Shown here in pieces: positions 6,697 to 13,227 of a stretch of DNA of 22,643 nt; within the stretch, counting starts at the first letter, position 1, and every line of letters begins with the position of its first letter. Source of the DNA: Thermoplasmata archaeon. GTDB lineage: Archaea > Thermoplasmatota > Thermoplasmata > Lutacidiplasmatales > UBA184. The stretch lies in NCBI GenBank assembly GCA_030037035.1, contig JASHSA010000127.1:1-22643 (forward strand). Reading direction: 5' to 3'. The notes beneath the pieces were generated by a model that saw nothing but the letters and a program-made list of their open reading frames with translations, did not search any database and was not told the DNA's origin. The position numbers and the translations under genes were made by a program.

Positions 6697-7389
6697 ATGG
6701 TTCGCACGGTCGGGCCGATCGACGCGCTGCTCCGCGAGCGCCACCTGTTGAAACACCCGTTCTACGTCGCGTGGTCGCGCGGGGAGCTGCCGCTCGAGAC
6801 CTTGAGAGACTATGCGGGTCAGTACTACCGGTTCGAGTCCGCCTTCCCGCGGTTCGTCGGGGCCGCCTACTCCCAGCTCGAGCGACCGGAGGACCGGCGG
6901 GTCCTTCTCGACAACCTGATCGACGAGGAGGGAGGGGCACCGACGCATCCGGAGCTGTGGCTCGACTTCGCGCGGGGGATCGGACTCTCCGCCCGGGCCG
7001 CCTCGACGGCCCGGCCGTACCCCGAGACGTCGGCCCTGCTGGAGTGCTACGAGCGGCTCACGCGCAGAAGCCCCGCAGAGGCCGTCTCCGCGCTCTACGC
7101 CTACGAGTCAATCTTTCCCGAGATCGCGGCGGAGAAGTCGCGGGGCCTGCGCGCCCACTACGGGATCCGGGACCGGCCCGCGCACGAGTTCTTCCGGGTC
7201 CACACCACCGCCGACGTGGAACACGCCGGCGCGGAGCGGCGCGTCCTCCTCGGGCTGCTCGAACACTCCCCGGCGGCGCGCAAGGCCGCGCTCGTCGCCT
7301 CGCGTCGTGCGATCGGGGCGTGGTGGACGTTCCTGGACGGGTTCCCGCTCCCCGAGGCGCCCTCGAGGGCGGGCCCGGCCTCGACCTAG
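6697..7389 (+). CDS. CADD/TenA-family haem-oxygenase-fold di-iron protein (putative pABA synthase)
   Basis: 230 residues matching the CADD branch of the TenA/PqqC haem-oxygenase-like superfamily. Aligned by eye to the Chlamydia trachomatis CADD sequence as I remember it, every di-iron ligand is present: E77 and H84 (DEEGGAPTH), E137 (YAYES), H169, D173 and H176 (VHTTADVEH). The tyrosine sacrificed in CADD to become p-aminobenzoate corresponds to Y23 in HPFY, and the neighbouring active-site Tyr to Y136. CADD makes pABA for folate without PabABC. A similar role, supplying pABA for folate or a methanopterin-type cofactor, is inferred here, and folate-using PurH and GcvT lie in the same window. 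TenA (thiaminase II) and PqqC are less likely because the CADD pattern is complete. Start ATG 6697 is supported by the promoter spacing. PolD follows 77 nt later. Confidence 0.85.
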   Translation: MVRTVGPIDALLRERHLLKHPFYVAWSRGELPLETLRDYAGQYYRFESAFPRFVGAAYSQLERPEDRRVLLDNLIDEEGGAPTHPELWLDFARGIGLSARAASTARPYPETSALLECYERLTRRSPAEAVSALYAYESIFPEIAAEKSRGLRAHYGIRDRPAHEFFRVHTTADVEHAGAERRVLLGLLEHSPAARKAALVASRRAIGAWWTFLDGFPLPEAPSRAGPAST

Positions 7390-7436
7390 GTCGCCGGGAG
7401 ACGCCGGGCCGTTCCGGGCGACCGGAGTCCGTGCCG

Positions 7437-7446
7437 GTTTAAGAGC
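7437..7446 (+). promoter_or_regulatory. Candidate TATA box of the PolD large subunit gene
   Basis: GTTTAAGAG is the only AT-rich element between the two genes and is centred about 26 nt before the GTG start at 7467. This fits a leaderless transcript and supports the GTG over internal starts. Confidence 0.5.
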
Positions 7447-7466
7447 CGCGACCGGCTCGAGGGCCC

Positions 7467-10400
7467 GTGGAATCGTACTTCGGCGCCCTGGAACGAGGGA
7501 TCGACCGGGCGTACGAGACCGCCTCGCGCGCCCGTCGCATGGGGCTCGACCCGTTCGCCGAGCCGGAGATCCCTCGGGCGCAGGATATGGCGAGCCGCGT
7601 CGAGAAGCTCCTCGCGCACCTCGACGTCGAAGGGATCGCCGGAGAGATCCGCGACCTCGCCCGGTCGATGCCGCGCGAGGAGGTCGCGGTCACCCTCGCA
7701 CGCCGGCTCGCCTCCGACCCTCACCGACGGGGTTCGCCCAAGGAGCGGGTCGAGGTCGCCCTGCGGGTCGGCCTCGCCGTCCTCACCGAGGGGATCCTCG
7801 TCGCGCCGCTCGAGGGCCTCGCGGACGTGGAGGTCCGCACGTACGGCTCCTCGCCGCCCTACCTCGAGCTCGACTACGCCGGACCGATCCGCGCCGCCGG
7901 CGGTACCGCGCAGGCCCTGAGCGTTCTCCTCGCGGACATCGTCCGCCGGGACCTCGGCATCGCGCCGTATCGCGCCGAAGCCGCCGAGGTCGGCCGGTTC
8001 AAGGAGGAGATCCCGCTCTACAAGTTCCACCAGCACCTCCAGTACGTCCCGACCGCCGACGAGATCACGACGATCGTCTCGCACCTGCCGGTCGCGATCT
8101 CGGGCGAGTCCACGGAGGGCGACGCCGAGGTCAGCGCGTTCCGGGACCTGCCGCGCGTGCCGACCAACGGTCTTCGCGGGGGCGCCTGTCTCGTCATCGC
8201 GGAGGGACTCTGCCAGAAGGCGCCGAAGCTGAGGAAGATCGTCGAGAAGCTCGGCCTCGACGGCTGGGAGTTCCTGTCGGAGATCGGACGGCACGCGAGC
8301 GAGGAGGACGACCCGCACCTGCCGAAGTACCTCCAGGACGCCGTGGGCGGACGGCCGGTCCTCGCCCACCCGAACCGTCCGGGAGGGTTCCGCCTCGTCT
8401 ACGGCCGCGCGCGCACCACCGGCCTCGCCTCCTGCGGACTCTCCGCGGCGACGATGGTCGTGCTCCAGCATTTCGTCGCGATCGGCACGCAGGTCAAGCT
8501 CGAGTACCCGGGCAAGGCGGCGGCGATCGGCGTCTGCGACCGCCTCGACGGCCCGATCGTCGAGCTGGACGACGGGACGGTCGCGTCGGTCCCGGACGCG
8601 GCGACCGCCGAGCGCCTCCTGCCGAGCGTCCGAAGGATCGTCGACCTCGGCGAGATCCTCGTCGGCTTCGGCGAATTCCTCGAGAACAACCGCCCGCTCG
8701 TCCCCGGCGCCTACTCGCCCGACTGGCATGCCCAGGAGCTACGGGCCGCCGGCGTCGACGAGGCGACGATCGCCGCGGTTCCGACGTTCGACGCCGCGGT
8801 CGCGCTCTCCCGCGCCCGTGGGGTACCGCTCCACCCTCGCTGGCTGCTGTTCTGGCACGACCTCGCCCCGCCGGAGATCCGCGCGCTGGGCGAGTTCGTC
8901 GAGCGCTCGGGACGGTGGCGGGACGGAGCGCTCGAGCTGCCGAGCGACCCGGCCTGGCGCGAGCTCCTCGTCCGCCTCGGCTTCCTCTCCGCTCCGCTCG
9001 GACCGGACCTGCTCCGGGGCGAGGGGGACTCGAGCCGGGCCCTCGTGCTCGGGCTCGGGCTGGAGGCGGAAGGGGACCTCCTGGTCCGTAGGGTCCCGGT
9101 CGAGCCGGTCGACACCGACCCGCTCGCCTACACGAGCCGCCTCGCCGGCGTGACGATCCGGGCGCGGGGCCCCTCCCGCGTCGGGGGCCGGGTCGGCCGG
9201 CCGGAGAAGGCCTACCACCGGGCGATGCAGCCGAACGTTCACGGCCTCTTCCCGGTCGGCGAGGCCGGCGGGCCCACGCGGTCGGTCGGGGAGGCGGCGC
9301 GGCGCGGGGGCGCCGCCGGGATCCGCGTCGAGCTCGGCGTGCGGCACTGCCCGGCGTGCGGGCGCGCGAGCGTCTGGAACCGCTGCGCCTGCGGCGGGCA
9401 CACCGAGGCGACCGGCGAGACGGTCCCGCAGCGGCTGCCGCTCGAGACGCTCTGGCGCGACGCGCTCGCCCGCCTGAGCCTCGCCGAGGCGCCGACCGCG
9501 AAGGGCGTCAAGGGGCTGATGTCCGTCGGCAAGGTCCCCGAGCCGCTCGAGAAGGTGATCCTGCGGGCGTCGCACCGGATCTCCGTCTACCAGGACGGGA
9601 CGGCACGGTTCGACCTGACCAACCTTCCCCTCACCCACTTCCGTCCCGCGGAGGTCGGCCTCGACGTCGCCCGGGCGCTCGAGCTCGGCTACACGCACGA
9701 CGCGGCGGGCGCGCCGCTCACCGACGGCGAACAGCTGCTCGAGCTGGCGCCGCAGGACCTGGTCGTCTCCCGCTCGTGCGGAGAGTACCTCGGCCGCCTC
9801 TCCCGGTTCGTCGACGACGAGCTCGTGCGCCTCTACGCCCTCGAGCCGTTCTACCGTGCCGAGCGGCCCGAGGACTTGGTCGGCGCGCTCGTGGTGGCGC
9901 TCGCGCCCCACACCTCCGGCGCCGTCGCCGGTCGGCTCGTCGGCTTCACGCGCGCCGAGGCGTGCTTTGCCCACCCGGTCTTCCACGCCGCCAAGCGGCG
10001 GAACTGCGACGGGGACGAGGACTCGGTCACGCTCCTGCTCGACGCGCTGCTGAACTTCTCGCACGCCTACCTGCCCGACAGCCGCGGTTCGAAGATGGAC
10101 AAGCCGCTCGTCCTGACGACGCGGCTCGTCGCGACCGAGGTCGACAAGGAGGCCCAGAACGTCGACGTCGGCGCGAGCTACCCGCTCGAGCTCTACCGCG
10201 CCGCCGAGCGACGAGCCTCCCCGAAGGACGTCGAGGCGCTCGTCGACCTGGTCGCGCACCGCCTGAACTCCGAGCGCGCGCTCGCCGCCTACCGCTTCAC
10301 GCACGACACGCCGCGGATCGCGGGCGGGCCGGTCCGCTCGGCGTACCGCGACGGCCGGGCGATGAGCGACCTGGTCGAGCGCTCGTTCCTCCTCGCGACG

Positions 10401-10823
10401 CAGATCCGCGCCGTCGACCTCGCCGAGGCGGTGATGCTCGTTCTCAACGCCCACTTCCTGCCGGACGTGATGGGGAACCTCAAGGGGTTCGCGACGCAGA
10501 AGTTCCGCTGCCGCGGGTGCGGGACGAGCTACCGGCGCCCCCCGCTCTCCGGCCGGTGCACGACCGTCCTCGCGGCGGGCCGGCCGTGCGACCTCGAGCT
10601 CCAGTCGACCGTCTACGAGGCGAGCGTCCGCAAGTACCTCCCGCTGGCACAGCGGCTCAGCGAGATGCCGGGCGTGACGCCGTACGTCCGCCAGCGGATC
10701 CGCCTCCTGACCGACACGCTCGCGACGCTCTTCCCGGGCTCGGCGGGCCAGACGACCCTCGAGACGTTCGGCCGGCCTGCGCCGGAGGCGAGCTCGGGGG
10801 CGACCGGACCGGCGGCCCCGTAA
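7467..10823 (+). CDS. polC: DNA polymerase D large subunit DP2 (catalytic)
   Basis: 1118 residues, near the usual 1100-1270. This is the replicative polymerase subunit of the archaeal family D enzyme; it works with the DP1 exonuclease subunit, which is not in the window. The N-terminus (YFGALERGIDRAYETA) and LDYAGPIRAAGGTAQALSVL are typical DP2. A zinc motif CPACG (from C628) with RCACGG (C640, C642) precedes the catalytic core. The core contains N-C-D-G-D-E-D (846-852), whose aspartates coordinate catalytic Mg, followed by RGSKMDKPLVL and DKEAQNVD. A C-terminal zinc module (C1015, C1018 and a later Cys pair) precedes the conserved VRKYLPLAQRL. No intein interrupts the core, although inteins occur at such sites in some archaea. 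The GTG start fits the upstream TATA box. Codon use is extremely GC-rich. Presence of PolD excludes most Crenarchaeota. Confidence 0.96.
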   Translation: MESYFGALERGIDRAYETASRARRMGLDPFAEPEIPRAQDMASRVEKLLAHLDVEGIAGEIRDLARSMPREEVAVTLARRLASDPHRRGSPKERVEVALRVGLAVLTEGILVAPLEGLADVEVRTYGSSPPYLELDYAGPIRAAGGTAQALSVLLADIVRRDLGIAPYRAEAAEVGRFKEEIPLYKFHQHLQYVPTADEITTIVSHLPVAISGESTEGDAEVSAFRDLPRVPTNGLRGGACLVIAEGLCQKAPKLRKIVEKLGLDGWEFLSEIGRHASEEDDPHLPKYLQDAVGGRPVLAHPNRPGGFRLVYGRARTTGLASCGLSAATMVVLQHFVAIGTQVKLEYPGKAAAIGVCDRLDGPIVELDDGTVASVPDAATAERLLPSVRRIVDLGEILVGFGEFLENNRPLVPGAYSPDWHAQELRAAGVDEATIAAVPTFDAAVALSRARGVPLHPRWLLFWHDLAPPEIRALGEFVERSGRWRDGALELPSDPAWRELLVRLGFLSAPLGPDLLRGEGDSSRALVLGLGLEAEGDLLVRRVPVEPVDTDPLAYTSRLAGVTIRARGPSRVGGRVGRPEKAYHRAMQPNVHGLFPVGEAGGPTRSVGEAARRGGAAGIRVELGVRHCPACGRASVWNRCACGGHTEATGETVPQRLPLETLWRDALARLSLAEAPTAKGVKGLMSVGKVPEPLEKVILRASHRISVYQDGTARFDLTNLPLTHFRPAEVGLDVARALELGYTHDAAGAPLTDGEQLLELAPQDLVVSRSCGEYLGRLSRFVDDELVRLYALEPFYRAERPEDLVGALVVALAPHTSGAVAGRLVGFTRAEACFAHPVFHAAKRRNCDGDEDSVTLLLDALLNFSHAYLPDSRGSKMDKPLVLTTRLVATEVDKEAQNVDVGASYPLELYRAAERRASPKDVEALVDLVAHRLNSERALAAYRFTHDTPRIAGGPVRSAYRDGRAMSDLVERSFLLATQIRAVDLAEAVMLVLNAHFLPDVMGNLKGFATQKFRCRGCGTSYRRPPLSGRCTTVLAAGRPCDLELQSTVYEASVRKYLPLAQRLSEMPGVTPYVRQRIRLLTDTLATLFPGSAGQTTLETFGRPAPEASSGATGPAAP

Positions 10824-10830
10824 GGAACCT

Positions 10831-10839
10831 CCAAATACG
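10831..10839 (+). promoter_or_regulatory. Candidate TATA box of tRNA-Arg
   Basis: CCAAATACG is centred about 27 nt before the first base of the tRNA acceptor stem. Transcription would begin at or very near the mature 5' end, leaving little or no leader for RNase P to remove. Confidence 0.5.
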
Positions 10840-10862
10840 GAGCGCCCCCTCTCGAGCCCGTC

Positions 10863-10963
10863 GGGCTTGTGGGGTAGCCTGGACTATCCTGTTGGCCTTC
10901 GAAGCCAACGACCTGGGTTCGAAATCGCGGCGCGACGCCGCGGCGGAACTCCCAGCAAGCCCG
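10863..10963 (+). tRNA. tRNA-Arg (anticodon TCG) with a 26-nt intron in the T-loop
   Basis: Acceptor stem GGGCTTG (10863-10869) pairs with CAAGCCC (10956-10962); the discriminator is G10963. The D-arm is 10872-10890, with G18-G19 present and a 13-22 mismatch. The anticodon stem is TTGGC/GCCAA with loop CTTCGAA; anticodon TCG (10899-10901) reads CGA. The variable region is 4 nt. The T-stem CTGGG (10913-10917) pairs with CCCAG (10951-10955), but the loop between them is 33 nt instead of 7. Removing 10924-10949 restores the canonical loop TTCGAAT and a 75-nt tRNA. No CCA is encoded. The anticodon loop itself has no intron. It lies 39 nt downstream of the PolD stop and 13 nt from the convergent ORF at 10977. 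Confidence 0.88.
10924..10949 (+). other. Non-canonical tRNA intron with a perfect bulge-helix-bulge
   Basis: The precursor folds exactly as the archaeal splicing endonuclease expects. The T-stem is the outer helix. TTCG (10918-10921) pairs with CGGA (10944-10947) as the 4-bp central helix. There are 3-nt bulges AAA (10922-10924) and ACT (10948-10950). The inner helix pairs 10925-10932 with 10936-10943, closed by a CGA loop. Cutting after the second base of each bulge gives an intron of 26 nt between tRNA positions 59 and 60. Seen by hand folding. Confidence 0.82.
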
Positions 10964-10976
10964 TCCCGGGCCGGCG

Positions 10977-11282
10977 CTAGCGGAAGTACCCGGGGGTCTG
11001 CGACGGCTCGCTGCGCTTCTCCTCCTCGGGCTTTGCCGCCTCGAGGATGTCGACGGCGAGCAGCGCGGAGATCGGGACGAGGCGGATCCGCCCCTGCTCC
11101 TCCCGGTCGGAGCTCTCGAGCTCGATCGCGAGCGCGTTGTCCCCCCCGATCGAGACGAGCCCGCGGAACAGGCCGACGGAGACGATCGCCTGGTCGTCGG
11201 GGCCCGCCGACCGGACCCGGACCCGCGACGCCGGCGTGAGCGCGATCGCCGGGCGCTTCGCGGCGGAGGAGGGCGCGCTCAG
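10977..11282 (-). pseudogene. Start-less ORF, probable C-terminal domain of the upstream regulator in the -1 frame
   Basis: About 101 residues (from SAPSSAAKRPAIALTPASRVRVRSAGPDDQ region to a TAG at 10977). The core VSVGLFRGLVSIGGDNALAIELES...GRIRLVPISALLAVDILEA looks like a small beta-barrel (Sm/OB-like) with an acidic tail, but I do not recognise the family. There is no ATG, GTG or TTG near its beginning: the first possible codon is a CTG overlapping the regulator's TGA as CTGA, and the next in-frame ATG (11435) lies 157 nt inside the regulator gene. Just upstream, the coding strand has seven consecutive G (11286-11292). One extra G would fuse this ORF in frame to the winged-helix protein. 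I therefore treat it as the separated second half of one gene, through assembly error, programmed slippage or a real mutation. CTG initiation is the alternative. Confidence 0.55.
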
Positions 11283-11797
11283 CGTCCCCCCCGGTCGCGC
11301 GCGGCCGTGCGCACGAGCGGCGCGCTCCTCGCCGGCATCTCGGCCGGCCGCCGCTCGATCAGCTCCTGAAGATGATTCACGGTCTCTCGGTAGCGCTTCA
11401 GGGCGTTCTGGGCGTTCGCCTCGGTGAAGTCCCATGCGCGTGCGAGGTTCCCGTAGCGGAGACGATAGCCTTTCCGCCCCTTCCCGTCGGCGGCACCGCC
11501 GACCTCCTCGAGGAGGTCGAGGGCCTTGAGCTTGTTGATGTGCCGGTAGACGGTCGGCTTGCTCGTCTTCAGCACGGCGGCGAGCTCCTCGGCGTACCAC
11601 GGGCGGGAGAGCTCGCGCAGCAGGCACTCCCGGACGAGCCGCAGCGCGAGGCTCTGCGCGATCGGGCCCTCCGAGCCGCGGCCGTCCTCGCCGTCGGGCA
11701 GGTAGCCGATCATGCGCAGGAACTCTCGGAGGACCTCGTCCAGGTCGGAGATCGGGGTGAGCGGGGTACTGTAACGCAACGACAGCTCGAACGGCAT
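11279..11797 (-). CDS. Winged helix-turn-helix transcriptional regulator
   Basis: 172 residues. The core helix-turn-helix is LLRELSRPWYAEELAAVLKTSKPTVYRHINKLKALDLLEEV (about residues 59-99), with recognition helix KPTVYRHINKL, followed by a wing rich in Gly/Lys (GGAADGKGRKGYRLR), as in ArsR/MarR-like archaeal regulators. The C-terminal helix (ANAQNALKRYRETVNHLQELIERR) is probably a dimerisation coiled coil. The N-terminus (MPFELSLRYSTPLTPISDLDEVL) is unassigned. ATG 11797 is well supported because an in-frame TAG lies 12 nt upstream and a TATA-like TTTTAATTC is about 33 nt upstream. The frame ends at TGA 11279 right after a G7 run; the downstream ORF may belong to the same protein. It is divergent from the molybdenum hydroxylase operon and could regulate it, but that is inference. 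Confidence 0.78.
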   Translation of the reverse strand: MPFELSLRYSTPLTPISDLDEVLREFLRMIGYLPDGEDGRGSEGPIAQSLALRLVRECLLRELSRPWYAEELAAVLKTSKPTVYRHINKLKALDLLEEVGGAADGKGRKGYRLRYGNLARAWDFTEANAQNALKRYRETVNHLQELIERRPAEMPARSAPLVRTAARDRGGR

Positions 11798-11824
11798 GCC
11801 GCCCCCGTGCTACGAACACGAGGC

Positions 11825-11836
11825 GAATTAAAACAT
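11825..11836 (-). promoter_or_regulatory. Candidate TATA box of the winged-helix regulator
   Basis: The minus strand reads ATGTTTTAATTCG, clearly AT-rich against its surroundings, centred about 33 nt before ATG 11797. It lies in the 102-nt divergent region shared with the molybdenum hydroxylase operon; no equally clear TATA element is visible for the plus-strand operon. Confidence 0.45.
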
Positions 11837-11899
11837 CGAGCTTGGCGCCCGCGGCCGGGCGTCAATCGCTATGGCCGCGGCGCGGTTCGGAGCGGCGGC

Positions 11900-12754
11900 A
11901 TGACGCCGGTCGAGCTGGTCGCCCCGGCGACCGAGACCGAGGCCCTCGAGGAGCTCGCGCGGGGCCCCGCAGGCTCCCGCGCGATCGTCGCCGGAGGGAC
12001 CGACCTGCTCTTCGACCTCCAAGGCGCACGGCCCGGGCCGACGCACCTCGTCTCGTTGCGGCGTCTTCCGTGGCGCACGCACGCCTGGGAGGCCGGGGGG
12101 CTCCGGGTCGGCGCGACCGAGCCGTTGCGCACGCTCGAGGCGGACCCACGCCTCGGTCAGGAGCTGCCGGCCCTCGCCCAGGCGATCGCGGCCGTCGGCT
12201 CGCCGGCGCTGCGTCGTCAGGCGACGCTCGGGGGCAACCTCGGACGGTCGGCGCCGGCCTCCGACCTCGCGCCGGCGCTGCTCGCGCTGGACGCGGAGGT
12301 CGAGCTGGTCGGCCGTGCGGGGGCCCGCCGGATGAGCGTCGACCGCTTCCTGCGCTCCTCCCGGTCGACGGCGCTCCTTGCCGGCGAGCTCGTCCGGAGC
12401 GTCCGCCTGCCGGAGGCTCGGCCTCGCTCCGCCTACCTCTGGCAGCGCGTCCGACCGGCGAACGACATCTCGCAGATCGGGCTCGCCGTCGCGTTCGCCC
12501 CATCCCCCGGCCTCTGGCGCGTCGCGCTCGGCGGGGTTCCGCCCCGCCCGGTGCTCGCCCCCGACGCCGCACGCGAGCTCGCCGGGGACCGACCCGCGGC
12601 GCGGGAGATCGCCTCCGCCGCCGAGCGGCTCGCCGCGCACCCGGCGCTCGTCTCCGACCGCCGGGCGACCGAGGAGCACCGTCGGCGTCTCGCCGCCGTC
12701 CTGTGCACCCGGGCGATCCGCACCGCCGTGGGCGAGCCGAGGGACCCGCCGTGA
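11900..12754 (+). CDS. Molybdenum hydroxylase, FAD-binding medium subunit (XdhB/CoxM type)
   Basis: 284 residues. The FAD-binding subunit of xanthine dehydrogenase/CO dehydrogenase family enzymes. It carries electrons from the iron-sulfur subunit to FAD and then to NAD or another acceptor. The two FAD-contact loops are evident: AGGTDLL (31-37) and TLGGNLG (109-115). The C-terminal CoxM-like domain (RVRPANDISQIGLAVAF ... ALGGVPPRPV) is typical. No [4Fe-4S] insertion like that of 4-hydroxybenzoyl-CoA reductase is apparent. ATG 11900 is preceded by GGAGCGGCGGC. The gene ends in GTGA, where its stop overlaps the start of the iron-sulfur subunit gene, so translation is coupled. No XdhC/CoxF-type maturation factor or Mo-cofactor gene is in the window. 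Confidence 0.93.
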   Translation: MTPVELVAPATETEALEELARGPAGSRAIVAGGTDLLFDLQGARPGPTHLVSLRRLPWRTHAWEAGGLRVGATEPLRTLEADPRLGQELPALAQAIAAVGSPALRRQATLGGNLGRSAPASDLAPALLALDAEVELVGRAGARRMSVDRFLRSSRSTALLAGELVRSVRLPEARPRSAYLWQRVRPANDISQIGLAVAFAPSPGLWRVALGGVPPRPVLAPDAARELAGDRPAAREIASAAERLAAHPALVSDRRATEEHRRRLAAVLCTRAIRTAVGEPRDPP

Positions 12755-13227
12755 GCGCGACGGCCCCGATCGTCACCGTCAACGGCCGACCGGTCTCGCT
12801 CCGCGAGGTCCCCGGGGACGAGCGTCTCCTCGACACGCTCCGCTGGCGCCTCGGCCTGCGCGGCACGAAGGAAGGCTGCCGCTCCGGCGAGTGCGGCGCC
12901 TGCACGGTGCTCGTCGACGGCGCGGCGCGACTCAGCTGCCTGAGCCTGAGCCGGGACCTCGAGGGGACGACGGTCACCACGGTCGAGGCGGTCGGCGACG
13001 ACCCGCTCGGCCGGACCGTCCAGGAGGCGTTCGCCGAAGAAGGGGCGCTGCAGTGCGGCTACTGCACCCCCGGCTTCGTGATGGCGCTCACCGGCGCGCT
13101 GCGCGAGCGCGGCCGGTCGGCGACCTCGGCCGAGCTGACCGCCGACCTCGCCGGGAACCTCTGCCGGTGCACCGGCTACGCGTCGATCGTGCGGGCCGTC
13201 GAGCGGGCCCGCTCGAGGTCCCGGTGA
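12751..13227 (+). CDS. Molybdenum hydroxylase, [2Fe-2S] small subunit (XdhA/CoxS type)
   Basis: 158 residues. It carries two [2Fe-2S] clusters that pass electrons from the Mo site to FAD. The N-terminal plant-ferredoxin-type domain has C43, C48, C51 (CRSGECGAC) and C63. The C-terminal helical domain has C102, C105 (QCGYC) and C138, C140 (CRCTGY). All eight ligands are present, so the electron chain should be intact. The GTG start at 12751 overlaps the previous stop (GTGA), and the stop overlaps the next start in the same way. The length is normal for CoxS-like subunits. Sequence alone does not fix the substrate of the complex. Confidence 0.95.
   Translation: MSATAPIVTVNGRPVSLREVPGDERLLDTLRWRLGLRGTKEGCRSGECGACTVLVDGAARLSCLSLSRDLEGTTVTTVEAVGDDPLGRTVQEAFAEEGALQCGYCTPGFVMALTGALRERGRSATSAELTADLAGNLCRCTGYASIVRAVERARSRSR

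Noticed and set aside
6815..6850. GGTTCGAGTCC resembling a tRNA T-arm
   Set aside because: It lies within the CADD-like coding sequence (QYYRFES) and has no acceptor, D or anticodon arms around it.
7467..10823. Intein in the PolD large subunit
   Set aside because: The catalytic N-C-D-G-D-E-D region and flanking conserved blocks are continuous and total length is normal without an insertion.
10977..11819. A 280-codon minus-strand frame as a single gene starting at 11819
   Set aside because: Its first two-thirds is a shadow of the winged-helix gene; only the last 100 codons look like real protein.
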